Of a stretch of 21,558 nucleotides of DNA, positions 1 through 8,921 are shown one piece after another. The position numbers were made by a program, and so were the translations under genes. Source of the stretch: Chara braunii (taxonomy: Eukaryota > Streptophyta > Charophyceae > Charales > Characeae); contig BFEA01000538.1 in the NCBI GenBank assembly GCA_003427395.1, positions 640,825-662,382 of the forward strand, written 5' to 3'. The notes beneath the pieces were generated by a model. The model saw only the letters and a list, made by a program, of their open reading frames with translations, did no database searches and had not been told where the DNA came from. How positions within the stretch are numbered: the first letter of the stretch is position 1; each line of letters begins with the position of its first letter.

Positions 1-11
1 TTTTTTTTTTT

Positions 12-54
12 GGAGCATGTTTCGATTAATGCGTGTCATCCTTGCGCAGGGGCC

Positions 55-85
<31 letters not shown>

Positions 86-104
86 GACGGATGTCCCGAA
101 GGAC
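12..104 (-). ncRNA. U6: U6 spliceosomal snRNA copy, probably a retroposed pseudogene
   Basis: Read on the minus strand, the segment carries the U6 landmarks in order. It starts with a 5' hairpin (GTCC-TTCG-GGAC), then CATCCG, AAAATTGGAACGATACAGAG with the ACAGAGA box at 65-71, the AGATTAGCATGG region with the AGC triad, and the CCCCTGCGCAAGGATGACACGC internal stem-loop region. U6 is the catalytic-core snRNA of the spliceosome and pairs with U4, U2 and the 5' splice site. The 5' end resembles plant U6. Two things argue against a working gene. The 3' end runs into A11 (T at 1-11) instead of the U-run that both terminates Pol III and ends U6. The roughly 75 bp upstream (105-180) shows no clear TATA at about -30 or plant upstream sequence element. 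I infer an RNA-mediated retrocopy. The tail is cut by the window edge, so its full length and target duplication cannot be read. Confidence 0.9.
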
Positions 105-164
105 AAAACAGAAACATTTGATGAGGGAGAAGTGAAGGAAGGTCACGAGTGGCTCACCAACAAA

Positions 165-332
165 GGGCCTCGCCGCATGGCGCACGAAACGAAAACGAAA
201 TGAGTGCATCTGCCCACGAAAGGTGGCAACATACACTCGTTACTATTTATAGCAAACCGATGAACCTGGCCATTTTCTGCGGAAAGATGCACTCGCTTCG
301 TTTTTCGTTTGGTGTGCCGTGCGGCTATGCCC
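165..332. mobile_element. 168-bp MITE with long imperfect TIRs (GGGC...GCCC)
   Basis: The two halves are reverse complements over about 47 bp. The left arm starts GGGCCTCGCCGCATGGCGCA and the right arm, reverse-complemented, starts GGGCATAGCCGCACGGCACA; both then run through AAACGAAA and GAGTGCATCT. The element is flanked by AAA on both sides (162-164 and 333-335), a possible 3-bp target duplication, but low-complexity flanks weaken that. It has no coding capacity, so it is a non-autonomous DNA-transposon derivative. The GGGC termini and 3-bp duplication resemble PIF/Harbinger-type elements; that assignment is inferred from general knowledge of the family. Confidence 0.7.
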
Positions 333-426
333 AAAGACAAAAACAGAAAAGGAAACGTTGAGCTGCCCTTGGAACGAAAGGATGGCGTTGCTTCCTTTCT
401 GGGAGCTTGCCCATACGGGCCAGACC

Positions 427-440
427 TTTTTTTTTTTTTT
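427..440. repeat. T14 homopolymer tract
   Basis: This is a run of fourteen T between two short elements. It could be the poly(A) tail of a decayed minus-strand retroinsertion or a simple replication-slippage tract. Nothing recognisable precedes it on the minus strand. Confidence 0.6.
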
Positions 441-473
441 AGGGCCATACCTTTCTATTTGGCCCAGCCTTTA

Positions 474-882
474 GGGCCTCGCCACACCACTCTTGAAACC
501 CGGTTTTAGAGAGTTGCAGCCTTCGCCACACAGCCACTTGAGAGTTGTGGCCGGAAAACTCTTTCGAGAGTTGTCAGACCTTGTTTCGAGAGTCGACTCT
601 CGAAACTCCTAAACGCCCAGCCTGCAACTCGTGCGTTTTCAAGCGTCCTCGGCGGAACCCTTGAGGGACTCTCGATTTTCGAGAGCTGTCTGGCCGTTAT
701 CCTGACTCCATTCGGAAAAGACAAAGCTGTACGACTGTCGTTTTTCATCTTTTGTCCAACACCATCGCCCTTTCGAGAGTGCTGTGTGGCCAAGGCGCCT
801 CAACTCTCGAAAACCCTACTCTCGAAAAAGTCTCACACCTCTCGAAAAATTTTCGCCTTTCCAGAGTGGTGTGGCGAGGCCC
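474..882 (+). mobile_element. 409-bp TIR element with TTA target duplication
   Basis: The ends are inverted repeats. The left begins GGGCCTCGCCACACCACTCT and the right end reverse-complements to the same 20 bases, with 24 of 25 matching overall. TTA lies immediately outside both ends (471-473 and 883-885), a clean 3-bp target duplication. The interior repeats CTCGA/TCGAGAG-type motifs many times and holds no credible gene. A second, reverse-oriented copy is at 10044-10440 and a diverged relative at 13276-13636, so this is a family. TTA duplications and GGGCC termini are typical of PIF/Harbinger MITEs; the superfamily assignment is an inference without a transposase in hand. Confidence 0.8.
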
Positions 883-904
883 TTAGTCCGTATGTCGCTA
901 TAAT

Positions 905-963
905 GACCGGGCATTCTTTTTTTTTTCTCTTTTTTTGTTTTTGTTTTTTTGACCGGGCATTCT
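905..963 (-). repeat. T-rich tract bounded by 13-bp direct repeats
   Basis: GACCGGGCATTCT occurs at 905-917 and again at 951-963. Between them is a 33-base tract that is almost entirely T (A-rich on the minus strand, with occasional C and G). A direct repeat of 13 bp around an A-rich tail is what a retroposed insertion leaves when almost nothing but the tail is inserted. A simple slippage duplication is the alternative. Confidence 0.6.
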
Positions 964-983
964 ATTCGGGTGAAGACGGTAGG

Positions 984-1090
984 GCTGCAGGTAAGAGCAG
1001 CCACCAGCCGCACCACTAACACTGCAGGGGAGGCTCCATCTATTGGTGGGGACCACCACGTGCTGGAAACCGGGTCCCCAGCCTCCCTGA
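984..1090 (+). repeat. Dispersed repeat, copy 1 (second copy near 11220-11320)
   Basis: GAGGCTCCATCTATTGGTGG is present at 1030-1049 and again at 11259-11278. Similarity extends on both sides: GGTAAGAGCAG upstream, and TGCTGGAAA.CGGGTCC downstream. The orientation is the same at both sites. No coding sense is apparent. It is a dispersed repeat of unknown type. Confidence 0.55.
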
Positions 1091-2405
1091 ACAATGTGTT
1101 TGTGTGTGTGAACAATGAATAGACATGCCATTGTAATGACAGCAAGCTACTGGGCTCACCGACAAAGTGTGAAGTTGGGCAGGTAGAGCTACACAGCAGC
1201 CTGAGTGGCTGGCCGACATGACAGCCTAAGGATAGAGATAGTATACCCAGAGCTCTTGGCTGAGGAGCATGCGCATACGACCAGGCTCACAGAAAAAGAA
1301 ATGCTGAGCTCTGCTATGGCAAACCAAAGGATGGGAATCTTCTTCAGTAACTCTCTAGGGATTGACTCTGAGACCGTACACACACTACCTTCGTGACAGG
1401 AAAACTTCCATTTAGTCAAAATGGACATTTTTAATTTTTGGAACAAAATTGAAACGGAGTTTTTTGGCCGAAAGCTCTTCCAAATTTGCTGCTCCTGAGG
1501 GTCTGGCATTCTGGATGTATGTGGACTTAGCTTGAGACCATGTGCCGGCTCACATGCAATCGTCTTGACTGCCACAGCCATGGTCAGTGAATCATACCCT
1601 GACATGCTTGGAGCAGACACCATCTGGGAGAAGAGCACTTTCTTTTCTTTTTTAGAGTTTTCTTCCTCCATTTGTTTGGTCATGAAACCGTTTTTTGCAT
1701 TTATACTCCCTACTTCATGCTGCCACCCACTCGTCCCCCACCCGTCCCACACCCATCACACTAATCCAAATACATGGGTAGTGGGATCTCCCTCCAGGAG
1801 CCAAGTCCCACTTACACCGTTGACTTGAACTAGCTCAACCGTGTGACACATTTTTTGCTAATTAAAAATGTAGAACAAATGCGAAAAAAGAGAATCAAAT
1901 GCTGCTGAAATCTTTCATGCCTATTTTCCGAACAATTAAATGAAGAACCAAATGCCACTGAAAGCTTTTGTCCGTATTTTCAAAGAAGTAAAACAGAGAA
2001 GTAAAGCAACCCTCCGCGAAACTCTCCTCGCACAAGGCAAAGTGGGAGACAGGGACCTCACTGGAACGCAAAAAGATCGTGGCCAGCACGGCTGGCTTGG
2101 TGCATTCACATCCCAAATAGAGGAAACGAATTTGGGGCTGCAAGGCCAAAGACAGCATGAATTCTCTCTGTCAGTGTCCTCCAGGGCTGTCACAGTGCCC
2201 TCCCCACGAGGAGGTAATGATGGCACAATAATCATTGAGCTCTATGACTACTTCGCTACAAGTCAGCTAGCTCACCGTCCACGCGAGGCCCACTGCCTCT
2301 CTCTGCACCTCTCTCCACGATGTTTTTTTTTATATTTATTTTACAATTGTGAGCTTTTCCAGCCGCACAGCCACACGATCTTTCGACGCTGATCGATAGC
2401 GGAGG
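1091..2405. other. Non-coding stretch with no recognisable gene
   Basis: ORFs here reach 187 codons on the minus strand (1189-1752) and 150 codons on the plus strand (1940-2392). Neither shows a familiar motif and both cross repeat fragments. A dispersed-repeat copy lies at 1408-1540 and is listed separately. The stretch from 2260 onward is probably LINE 5' untranslated sequence, but I cannot fix its start. Confidence 0.4.
1408..1540 (+). repeat. CCATTT..AAAATGGAC dispersed repeat, copy A
   Basis: This segment matches the reverse complement of 14222-14386. Shared blocks in order are AAAATGGAC, AAATTGAAA, GAGTTTTTTGGC, GCTCCTGAGGGTC, and TGGATGTATGTGGACTTAGC followed by TTGAGACCA. A shorter third copy of the first blocks is at 17584-17634. 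The beginning, CCATTTAGTCAAAATGGAC, is itself a small inverted repeat (CCATTT/AAATGG). It is non-coding and of unknown family. Confidence 0.65.
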
Positions 2406-2409
2406 TCGT

Positions 2410-2498
2410 CCTGTGTGGCCGGTGGTTGAGATATCAAGGAGGACCTAGCTCGACGCGTAAGTGGGACTTGGCCCCAGGGTTCAAATCCTTCCAACACG
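2410..2498 (+). promoter_or_regulatory. tRNA-like Pol III promoter motif upstream of LINE ORF1
   Basis: GGGTTCAAATCC at 2477-2488 fits a Pol III B box (T-arm type). GGTGGTTGAGATATCAAGG at about 2420-2439 could be the matching A box and D arm. GTGTGG upstream and CCAACAC downstream can pair partly as an acceptor stem. The spacing is about 40-60 bp, as in tRNA-derived sequences. It sits directly before the ORF1 ATG at 2499. It could be a tRNA-derived 5' segment of the LINE, an older SINE fragment, or chance. Confidence 0.4.
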
Positions 2499-4120
2499 AT
2501 GAACGAAATCAATAAATCTGAGAGGCAGGGGAGGACAGGGGGATTCGGGAGGAAGAGGGAGAGGAAGACAGGGTTCCCCCCCTCCCCCCTCCCCCCCCCT
2601 CCAACCAACAATCCATCGAACGGTGCATCGGGGAGGAGATCCGGGCAAGGTTCGGAGCGTCAACAGCAGCGGCCAAGCGGAAGTACTCATCAGCAATCGA
2701 CAGGGCTACATCAACAGCAAGCGTCTGGGAACGGGCAACATCGGAATCTCCAACCAGGGCATGGAAACTGTCGACAGCAGTCTTTATCTGGAGGAGACCA
2801 ACTAAGGAACCATTCGTCGAGCCTACAACAGGGGACTGTACTGGGATCATCATCATACAGCCATCTGCAACAAATGGCGAGCAGTGGAGGGATTGTACTC
2901 CAAAACCCGGCTATGGGAGGTAATCTTCTCCACCCACTCCCTCACGTCACACGGTCAGACGCCATGATGGGGACGGTGCTTCATCCACTGGGCATGAGCC
3001 AGGCTACTTCCATAAGCATGCCCCCACCCCTTTATCGTCCGAACCTTAACTTAGGAACGGCAGTCATCCCTCCACCCGGGTTCTCTGATTATGTCACTCG
3101 ATACGCTTATCCCAGTTTTTTATCGACCATTGGTCACTCGGGTTGCCATGTCCCAGACTGTATTAACGGTAGTAGTAGTGGGCATGATAGGGGTTCCTTT
3201 TCTCCGACCGAAAACAGGGTAGGTCTACGGGACCCCCTCATCATCTCTGGGTCAGGTGGTGGGGCCGTCCCCATGTCCCAGGGGATAGGGGTAAGAAGTG
3301 AGCAGACGAACCAGGCTCAAGGCACGACTCATGGCTCAGGGACAACAACACACAATAGTGCATTAAGGCTGGGCAGGGCGTCGGAGGCAGCCCCTTGTAA
3401 ATCAAGAAGGCTGGGAGCAGAAGGTGAAGGGGTGACGACCCGGGAGGAGGAGGAGGATGATATGGAAATGCGTAGTCTAGCGTCATCACTGTCGATAGGC
3501 ACGGCCGCTAATATCCAAGCTGGGAGCAGCAGTCGGGGGGGACAAACCACAGGAAAATCGAAGTCGGGACAGTCAATTATTGCATCATCGTACCTTGTTG
3601 TTTTTGGAGTAACACTTACACCACAAGGTCTGAAGGTTATGGCGCTGTCACCCCCGGATGGTCAGTTAGCCTTACCCGTTATTCCTGTCTCTCTCCCTCC
3701 TACGACCCGCTCGGTGCTTTTGCCCCTTCTCAGTACTCACCTGGACAGTCTTTTCGGCTACCGTCTGATCCCGGGAGTTTGCTGGGGAAGAAGTCACGTA
3801 AAAGCCAGTCAGGCCAGTTGTACGCCTTTTTCATCGTGATAGTGGACCTGAGATTCTCGCAATAAACAGTGGAGGGGTGGGAGTGGTTTTGCTCAAAAAA
3901 TAGTTCGGAGCTGGAGAGAATCACCCTGCAGCCAGGGGTGGATGCACGATTAGTTGCGGAATTCTGCACCTCTCTCCCGTGTGACAGACAGCTGATGTCA
4001 CCGGGTCTGCACAACACCCTCAGGATTGCCTGGCCGGAGGGTGGGCCCTCATCGTCAGGCACCACTCCCCGTAGGAGGAAGAACGAACGATCAGTACACT
4101 CAGACCATATCCAACAGTAG
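2499..4120 (+). pseudogene. LINE ORF1 (gag-like), frameshifted
   Basis: From the ATG at 2499 there is an open frame to 3839 (446 codons). Its first third is basic and rich in G, R, S, Q, N and P, with polyglutamine patches. A serine/glycine-rich middle follows, then an acidic stretch (EEEEDD) near residue 320. I see no RRM, coiled coil or CCHC knuckle, so the RNA-binding role of ORF1 is inferred from position only. Past about 3600 the other plus frame looks more natural (Y/S/P-rich). A coherent protein-like path then changes frame again at T5 (3827-3831) and A6 (3895-3900) to reach the segment starting near 3903 and ending at the stop at 4118-4120. The original product was probably about 540 residues. 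ORF2 starts 20 bp later. The decay pattern is seen directly; the ancestral path is inference. Confidence 0.65.
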
Positions 4121-4139
4121 ACGGGTCCAGTTTTGAGTG

Positions 4140-7100
4140 ATGTTTAAGCTTAAAGTAGTTACATGGAATGTACGGGGATGGGGTGACTCCGGTAAGAGGC
4201 GGAAGAAGGCACGCTTCAAGACATGGGTGCATGAGAATAAAATCCAGATTGCTCTGGTTCAGGAAACCAAGTTGGATGAGGAAAAGATTGATGGAATTGG
4301 ACGCTGGTGGGCGGGACCACAATACTGGGCACCAGCCCAGGGTTCGAGAGGGGGGACGCGGTCCTAATCCACAAAGCCCTAAACTTAACTGTGTTGGACC
4401 ATAGAGAAGATTTATGGGGCAGGTGGGTTTGGGTTTCTTTTGAGTTGGAAGGTAAAGAATGGGCGGTTATGTCTGTCTTTGCCCTGGCTGAATACGGTGA
4501 ACGCATTTCCTTTTTCTCAGAACTGCAGTTTTTAATTCCGGAAGTGGAGAATTTGATAATTGGGGGTGACTGGAATACAGTCCTAAGTCCAGGCCTTGAT
4601 TCACAGGAATACTGGACTGCCAGAACGGATACTACGGATTTGTTGAGCTTTATCGAGGGGCAGGGACTAGTTGATCCATATCGTATACTGCACCCCCTAG
4701 AATCAGGCTTCACTTGGTTTTCTAGTCAGAGCTTTCCGGATCGTCCCTCCCCATGCAGGCGGCTGGACTTCTTCTTAGTCCGGCAGGAGGCATGGGACAC
4801 GCTCACGCAGGTGGAAGAATCTCCCCACCCAACTTCGGATCACAAGCCAGTAACGGCAGTTTTCAACATTTCTTCAAAGGCACAGAGAGGCAAGGGGATC
4901 TTTCGGTTAAATACCGAAAACTTGCTGGTCCCTTCGCTGAGGGATTGGTGTGTTAAACACTGGCAGGATTGGGAGGGAGCTAAAGGACTTTTCCAAACAC
5001 ACGGGGAATGGTTAGATGCGGGGCTCAGAATAACTACTAGGGCACTGGACGTTTTCTCCAGGATGCTGGCACGGGAAAGAAACAGGGAGGAGGATTTATG
5101 TATAAGGAGGGTGAAGGAGGCGGAGTCACATGTAGGGGAGCACCCCATCTCGGACACATACTGGGAACACGAACGAAACCGGTGGATGGGTAAATGGGAA
5201 GAACTTCAGGTGAGGAAACAGGAAGTCTGGGCGCATCGAGCCAGGGCAAGGGGCATGTTGCAAGCGGACAGGATGACGAAGGAATTTTTTTAAACGCCTT
5301 CTTCCCCCCAGGCACCACACCACCTTCACGGAACTCTGTCACCCCTTCCTAGCACAGGCAGATATAGCAGTCGAGACAGAACAAATTTGCGGATATGCTC
5401 AGAAATATTTTGAGGACATCCTGACTTCCCGCAGAACTCCCGGAGAATCTCCGGAGGAAATGCGGGACGAAAGGAATATCTGGGAGAACCTGACGGTGTC
5501 CCTCTCGTTATCAGACAGACTGCTCCTAGACAGGCCCCTTACTATGGATGAATTATTGATGGCCAGGAATCTCCTTGCAAAAGGGAAGAGCCCAGGGGAG
5601 GATGGATTGCCAGTGGAATACTTTGAGGTAGTGTGGGAGCAAGTAGCTCCCTTTCTATTAAAAGTATACAACGACATTCTGACAGGGGGTAGGCTGACTA
5701 CAGGCATGTCTAGAGGTATAATAACGCTCTTGTATAAGAAGGGAGATGTCAGGAATATCAGGAATTGTCGCCCTATCTCGCTATTGAATGTATCGTACAA
5801 GATTTTTGCCAAAGCACTCGCGATCAGACTAGCTCCTCATCTCCCTCATCTAGTGGCAACAGACCAGGGTGCTTTCATGAAAGGGCGATCTATCATGGAT
5901 AACATTATGGTGGCCATTGAGGCTTTGGAGGTTGTGGGGAAAGAGGAGCGCGACGTGGCTATCATAACGTTAGATTTGGAGAAAGCGTACGATAGGGTTA
6001 ATTGGACCTTTGTACAAGCTACCCTGGAAGGGATGAACTTTGGCCCAAATTTCATACGATGGGTATTTGTGATGTACTCCTTTTCAACAGCAGCGGTTCT
6101 GGTCAACGGCACCTTGTCCAATGAGATCACTCTGACACGGTCTCTGCGTCAGGGCTACCCGTTAGCCCCGCTTCTTTTCGTAGTACAAATGGAGGTACTG
6201 TTAAACGCTATCAGGAAAAAGCCTCAAATCGTGGGACTCACAATCCGGCCTCAAACACAGGTGGTCACTGGAGCGATAGCTGATGGCCTGCTTGCAATCT
6301 GCCAGAACACGGGCGAATCTCTAACTGCACTGAAAAGTGTGATTGACGATTACTGTCACCTATCGGAAGCTAGGGTGAACTGGGACAACTCCATCTTCTT
6401 CCTACCAAGTCCCCATGACCTCCAGGCAGACTGGGGAATGAGGAGGATCCAAGGCACAGCTGCAGACCGCTACCTAGGGGTACAGGTATCCCTGGGAAAT
6501 TGTCAGAAATCACAAGATGCCATCTTACTTGGGAGAGTAACAGCGAGGATAGAGAAGTGTCAGGGCCTTTTCTGCATGTCATTGTTTGGGCGAGCTATGG
6601 TATTAAACACCTCTATCTTCTCTCTCGTCTGGTTTATTCTTGCAATTAGACTGGCATCAAAAGATACACTCTCAAAGATCATGGGTTTAGCAGCGAGGTA
6701 CTTATGGAGTCCCGGGAAGAGTGAGGGCACTGGTCTCTCGAAATTGGCCTGGCAAAAGGTAACATCCGCATGCGCTCAGGGGGGTCTGAACATCATGGAT
6801 CCGGTAGGGTACAACCAGGCACTGTTGGGGAAGTGGATCACGCGGATTGCTACGTTGGAGGATGAGAGGGCGTGGGTCTCCCTGGCAGAATATATCCTTA
6901 AAAAGGATTGGGGTCTGACCAGAGAGGAGGACGTATGGATATGTGTTCATATGGACTCTTACCTCCGCAGAGGCTCATCCTCCCAGGTCTGGTCTGGGAT
7001 TTTGAAAGCCTGGCGGAAACTAAAACCAGAACAGGTGATTGTAGACTCTAAAGCCACAGTGCTGAGACAGAACCTCTTTGATAATGCCCGGATACGGGAT

Positions 7101-8402
7101 TTGGCAGGAGAACCCTTTCCAGCCACCAATACTAAGGGATGCTTCGGAAGGAAATGGGTGGAGCGGGGAGTGGTGACAATCAGTGACATATGGGACAAAG
7201 AAAATGGCCAATGGATCGAGGAAACACAGTTGAGGGTAAAGCTGGGAAGATTACGTAAGGTGGGATCGAGATTGGGGGACCTGGTGGAAGCTATCCCGGG
7301 GGAGTGGAAATTAATGCTGCAGCAGGGGGGACTCAAGGAGGGCACGTGGTACCGACTAACGCAGGAGGAAGAGCAGACCAAGTGGATTGGATTGATAATT
7401 TCAGAGGAGGAGGATTTGGTGATAGCAGAAGAATGGACTGCAAGGGATGGAAGGGTCGGGGGAGAGAATCGATTTTCGTATGAAAGGACAATTGCACTCA
7501 CTACTCTCGACATACGGGAGCAAGTAAGAGTGGAACCTGCAAAGAAGAGGAGAAGAGGAAAGCCAGCCCTTCTGTTATGCGGAGGGAAAACAGTAGAAGA
7601 AATGCAGATGGATCCACAGGGTAGGAAATGGAAGAGAAACTCACAGTTGAAGATGGCACCCACCCTGGCCTCCTACACACCAAAGTTTGGAGTCTGTCAT
7701 ATTAAGACCCCATTGGAATCAGAGAACCGAACTTGGCAGAAACTGAGAATCTCCCTGAATCTGCCTGAGACGCCTCAATCAAGCCACCTTAGACAGCTCT
7801 GGGATCAGCTGCAGATGTTACCAGCGAGGAAACAGGCGGGCCTATTATGGATGCTCTCACGGGGAATCGTTCCCACAGCAAATTGGCTGTGGGAACGAGG
7901 TATGGAGGTGGAGATTTTATGTCAGCAATGTGGAAGCGAGATGGAGACGGCACGGCACATCTTTGTGGAGTGCCCAGTGGCACAGCAACTTTGGGACTGG
8001 TGGAGGACTCAATGGCGAAAGTGGACCAATGATGTTCTGTGTTGGGATGAGGAATGGATTCTGACAGGCAGACTACCGGTCTCCCTCACCAGTGGGAAGG
8101 GATGGGGCTATATAGCCCAGGTGGCAAGAGCAATTCTTCTCTGGGTTCTGTGGCAGGGTCGCAACGCCAAGATCTTTAGGGATGAGCTGACACCCTTGCA
8201 ATATCGCCAGTTCCAAGTACGCTCCCATCTACGCACAGCGGTCATGGTCTATTGGGCCCGTAAGGTGAGGAGGAAGAAACAGGGTAGAGGCAGATACGGA
8301 TGGTTCGGGCAAACATGGGCACAGGGAGGTAAGTTGGTGCAACTCAAACCCCAGGGAGGTATGGCCTTGGCACCCTGGTTCCTGCATGGGGTCCCAACCT
8401 GA
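4140..8402 (+). pseudogene. LINE ORF2: APE endonuclease / reverse transcriptase, frameshifted, RT motif C damaged
   Basis: The reading path uses three open segments. Frame shifts lie at G6 (4350-4355) and T7 (5285-5291), giving about 1,420 codons. The endonuclease has all expected signatures: TWNVRG (about 4161), QETK (4260), GGDWN (about 4563), RRLDFF (about 4757) and SDHKP (about 4835). The RT segment (ATG context at 5460; residues counted from there) shows CRPISLL, DQGAFMKGRSI, motif A LDLEKAYDRVNW (D172) and motif B RQGYPLAPLL (R230). Motif C reads IADG (273-276) where YADD is expected. The final catalytic Asp is Gly (GGC), so polymerase activity should be lost. Near residues 821-840 a CQQC...ET..H.F..C pattern matches the zf-RVT region of plant LINEs. 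No RNase H domain is evident. In life the product would nick target DNA and prime cDNA synthesis there. Confidence 0.92.
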
Positions 8403-8901
8403 ACACTCGGTTGCTTTCAAGTCCGCAGTAGGACGGCAGAAAGGTGGATATTTGGGCAGAGGAGGGAGTGTAGCTGTGGTGGTGGGAGTTAACCGAGGCA
8501 GGGTAGCCTCGGATGCCCCGGGGTGTAACAGGTATAGGAGAAACTTCTGGTGTTCTCCGAATTTTGGCTGGGAGAGAGGTCCGTGTCCTTTTGAGTTCGT
8601 CGTGTTTGTTTTGTTTTTTTAGTAGGAATTGGATAGGTTCATAGGGGATTGGTTTTTCTGTTCCTCCTTGGTAGGGGACAGCATTATTTGGTGTAACTGG
8701 GGGGGGACTCCTTGTTGTGTTTTGGTCCAGCCTGGTCAACTGAGAATAGACTAGTCTAGCCCAGACAGGGAGGGGGTTCTCTTTTTTTGTTTTTCTGTTT
8801 ATTTTGGGGTTTCTTGGTTCGGTTACTTTTTCCGGGATATTGTGAGGACCCGGCCTCTAATTCTTTTTTTTCAATGAGCAACCAATGCACGTTCTTTCTC
8901 G
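8403..8901 (+). other. LINE 3' untranslated region
   Basis: The interval between the ORF2 stop (8400-8402) and the A20 tail has no gene. It is G- and T-rich, with T-runs at about 8614-8620, 8783-8789 and 8863-8870. No AATAAA hexamer is visible near the end. Confidence 0.7.
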
Positions 8902-8921
8902 AAAAAAAAAAAAAAAAAAAA
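8902..8921 (+). repeat. A20 tail of the LINE
   Basis: Twenty consecutive A follow TTCTTTCTCG and close the element. A poly(A) 3' end is expected from target-primed reverse transcription of an L1-type transcript. It fixes the 3' boundary of the insertion. Confidence 0.75.

Larger units (their letters stand above)
2410..8921 (+). mobile_element. LINE (non-LTR) retrotransposon, nearly full length, decayed
   Basis: In order this holds a gag-like ORF1 (from 2499), an ORF2 with APE endonuclease, reverse transcriptase and a C-terminal zinc-finger-like motif (4140-8402), a roughly 500-bp 3' UTR, and an A20 tail (8902-8921). That is L1-type architecture as found in plants. Several frameshifts fall in or near homopolymers (about 3600, 3827-3831, 3895-3900, 4350-4355 and 5285-5291), and RT motif C lacks its second aspartate, so the copy cannot move on its own. 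I found no convincing target duplication: the bases after the tail (GAAATACCTGGAG) do not recur near the presumed 5' end. The 5' boundary is a guess; the 3' boundary is good. Confidence 0.85.

Noticed and set aside
1189-1752. 187-codon minus-strand ORF
   Set aside because: It overlaps the dispersed repeat at 1408-1540, which is also present in the other orientation elsewhere without this frame. No motif.
1940-2392. 150-codon plus-strand ORF upstream of the LINE
   Set aside because: It starts in AT-rich non-coding DNA and ends in a T-run region. No motif, and not conserved in type with LINE ORF1.
2479-2490. Genuine tRNA gene at the TTCAAATCC box
   Set aside because: The acceptor stem pairs poorly (about five of seven), and no clean anticodon arm or T terminator is seen. 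It is tRNA-like only.
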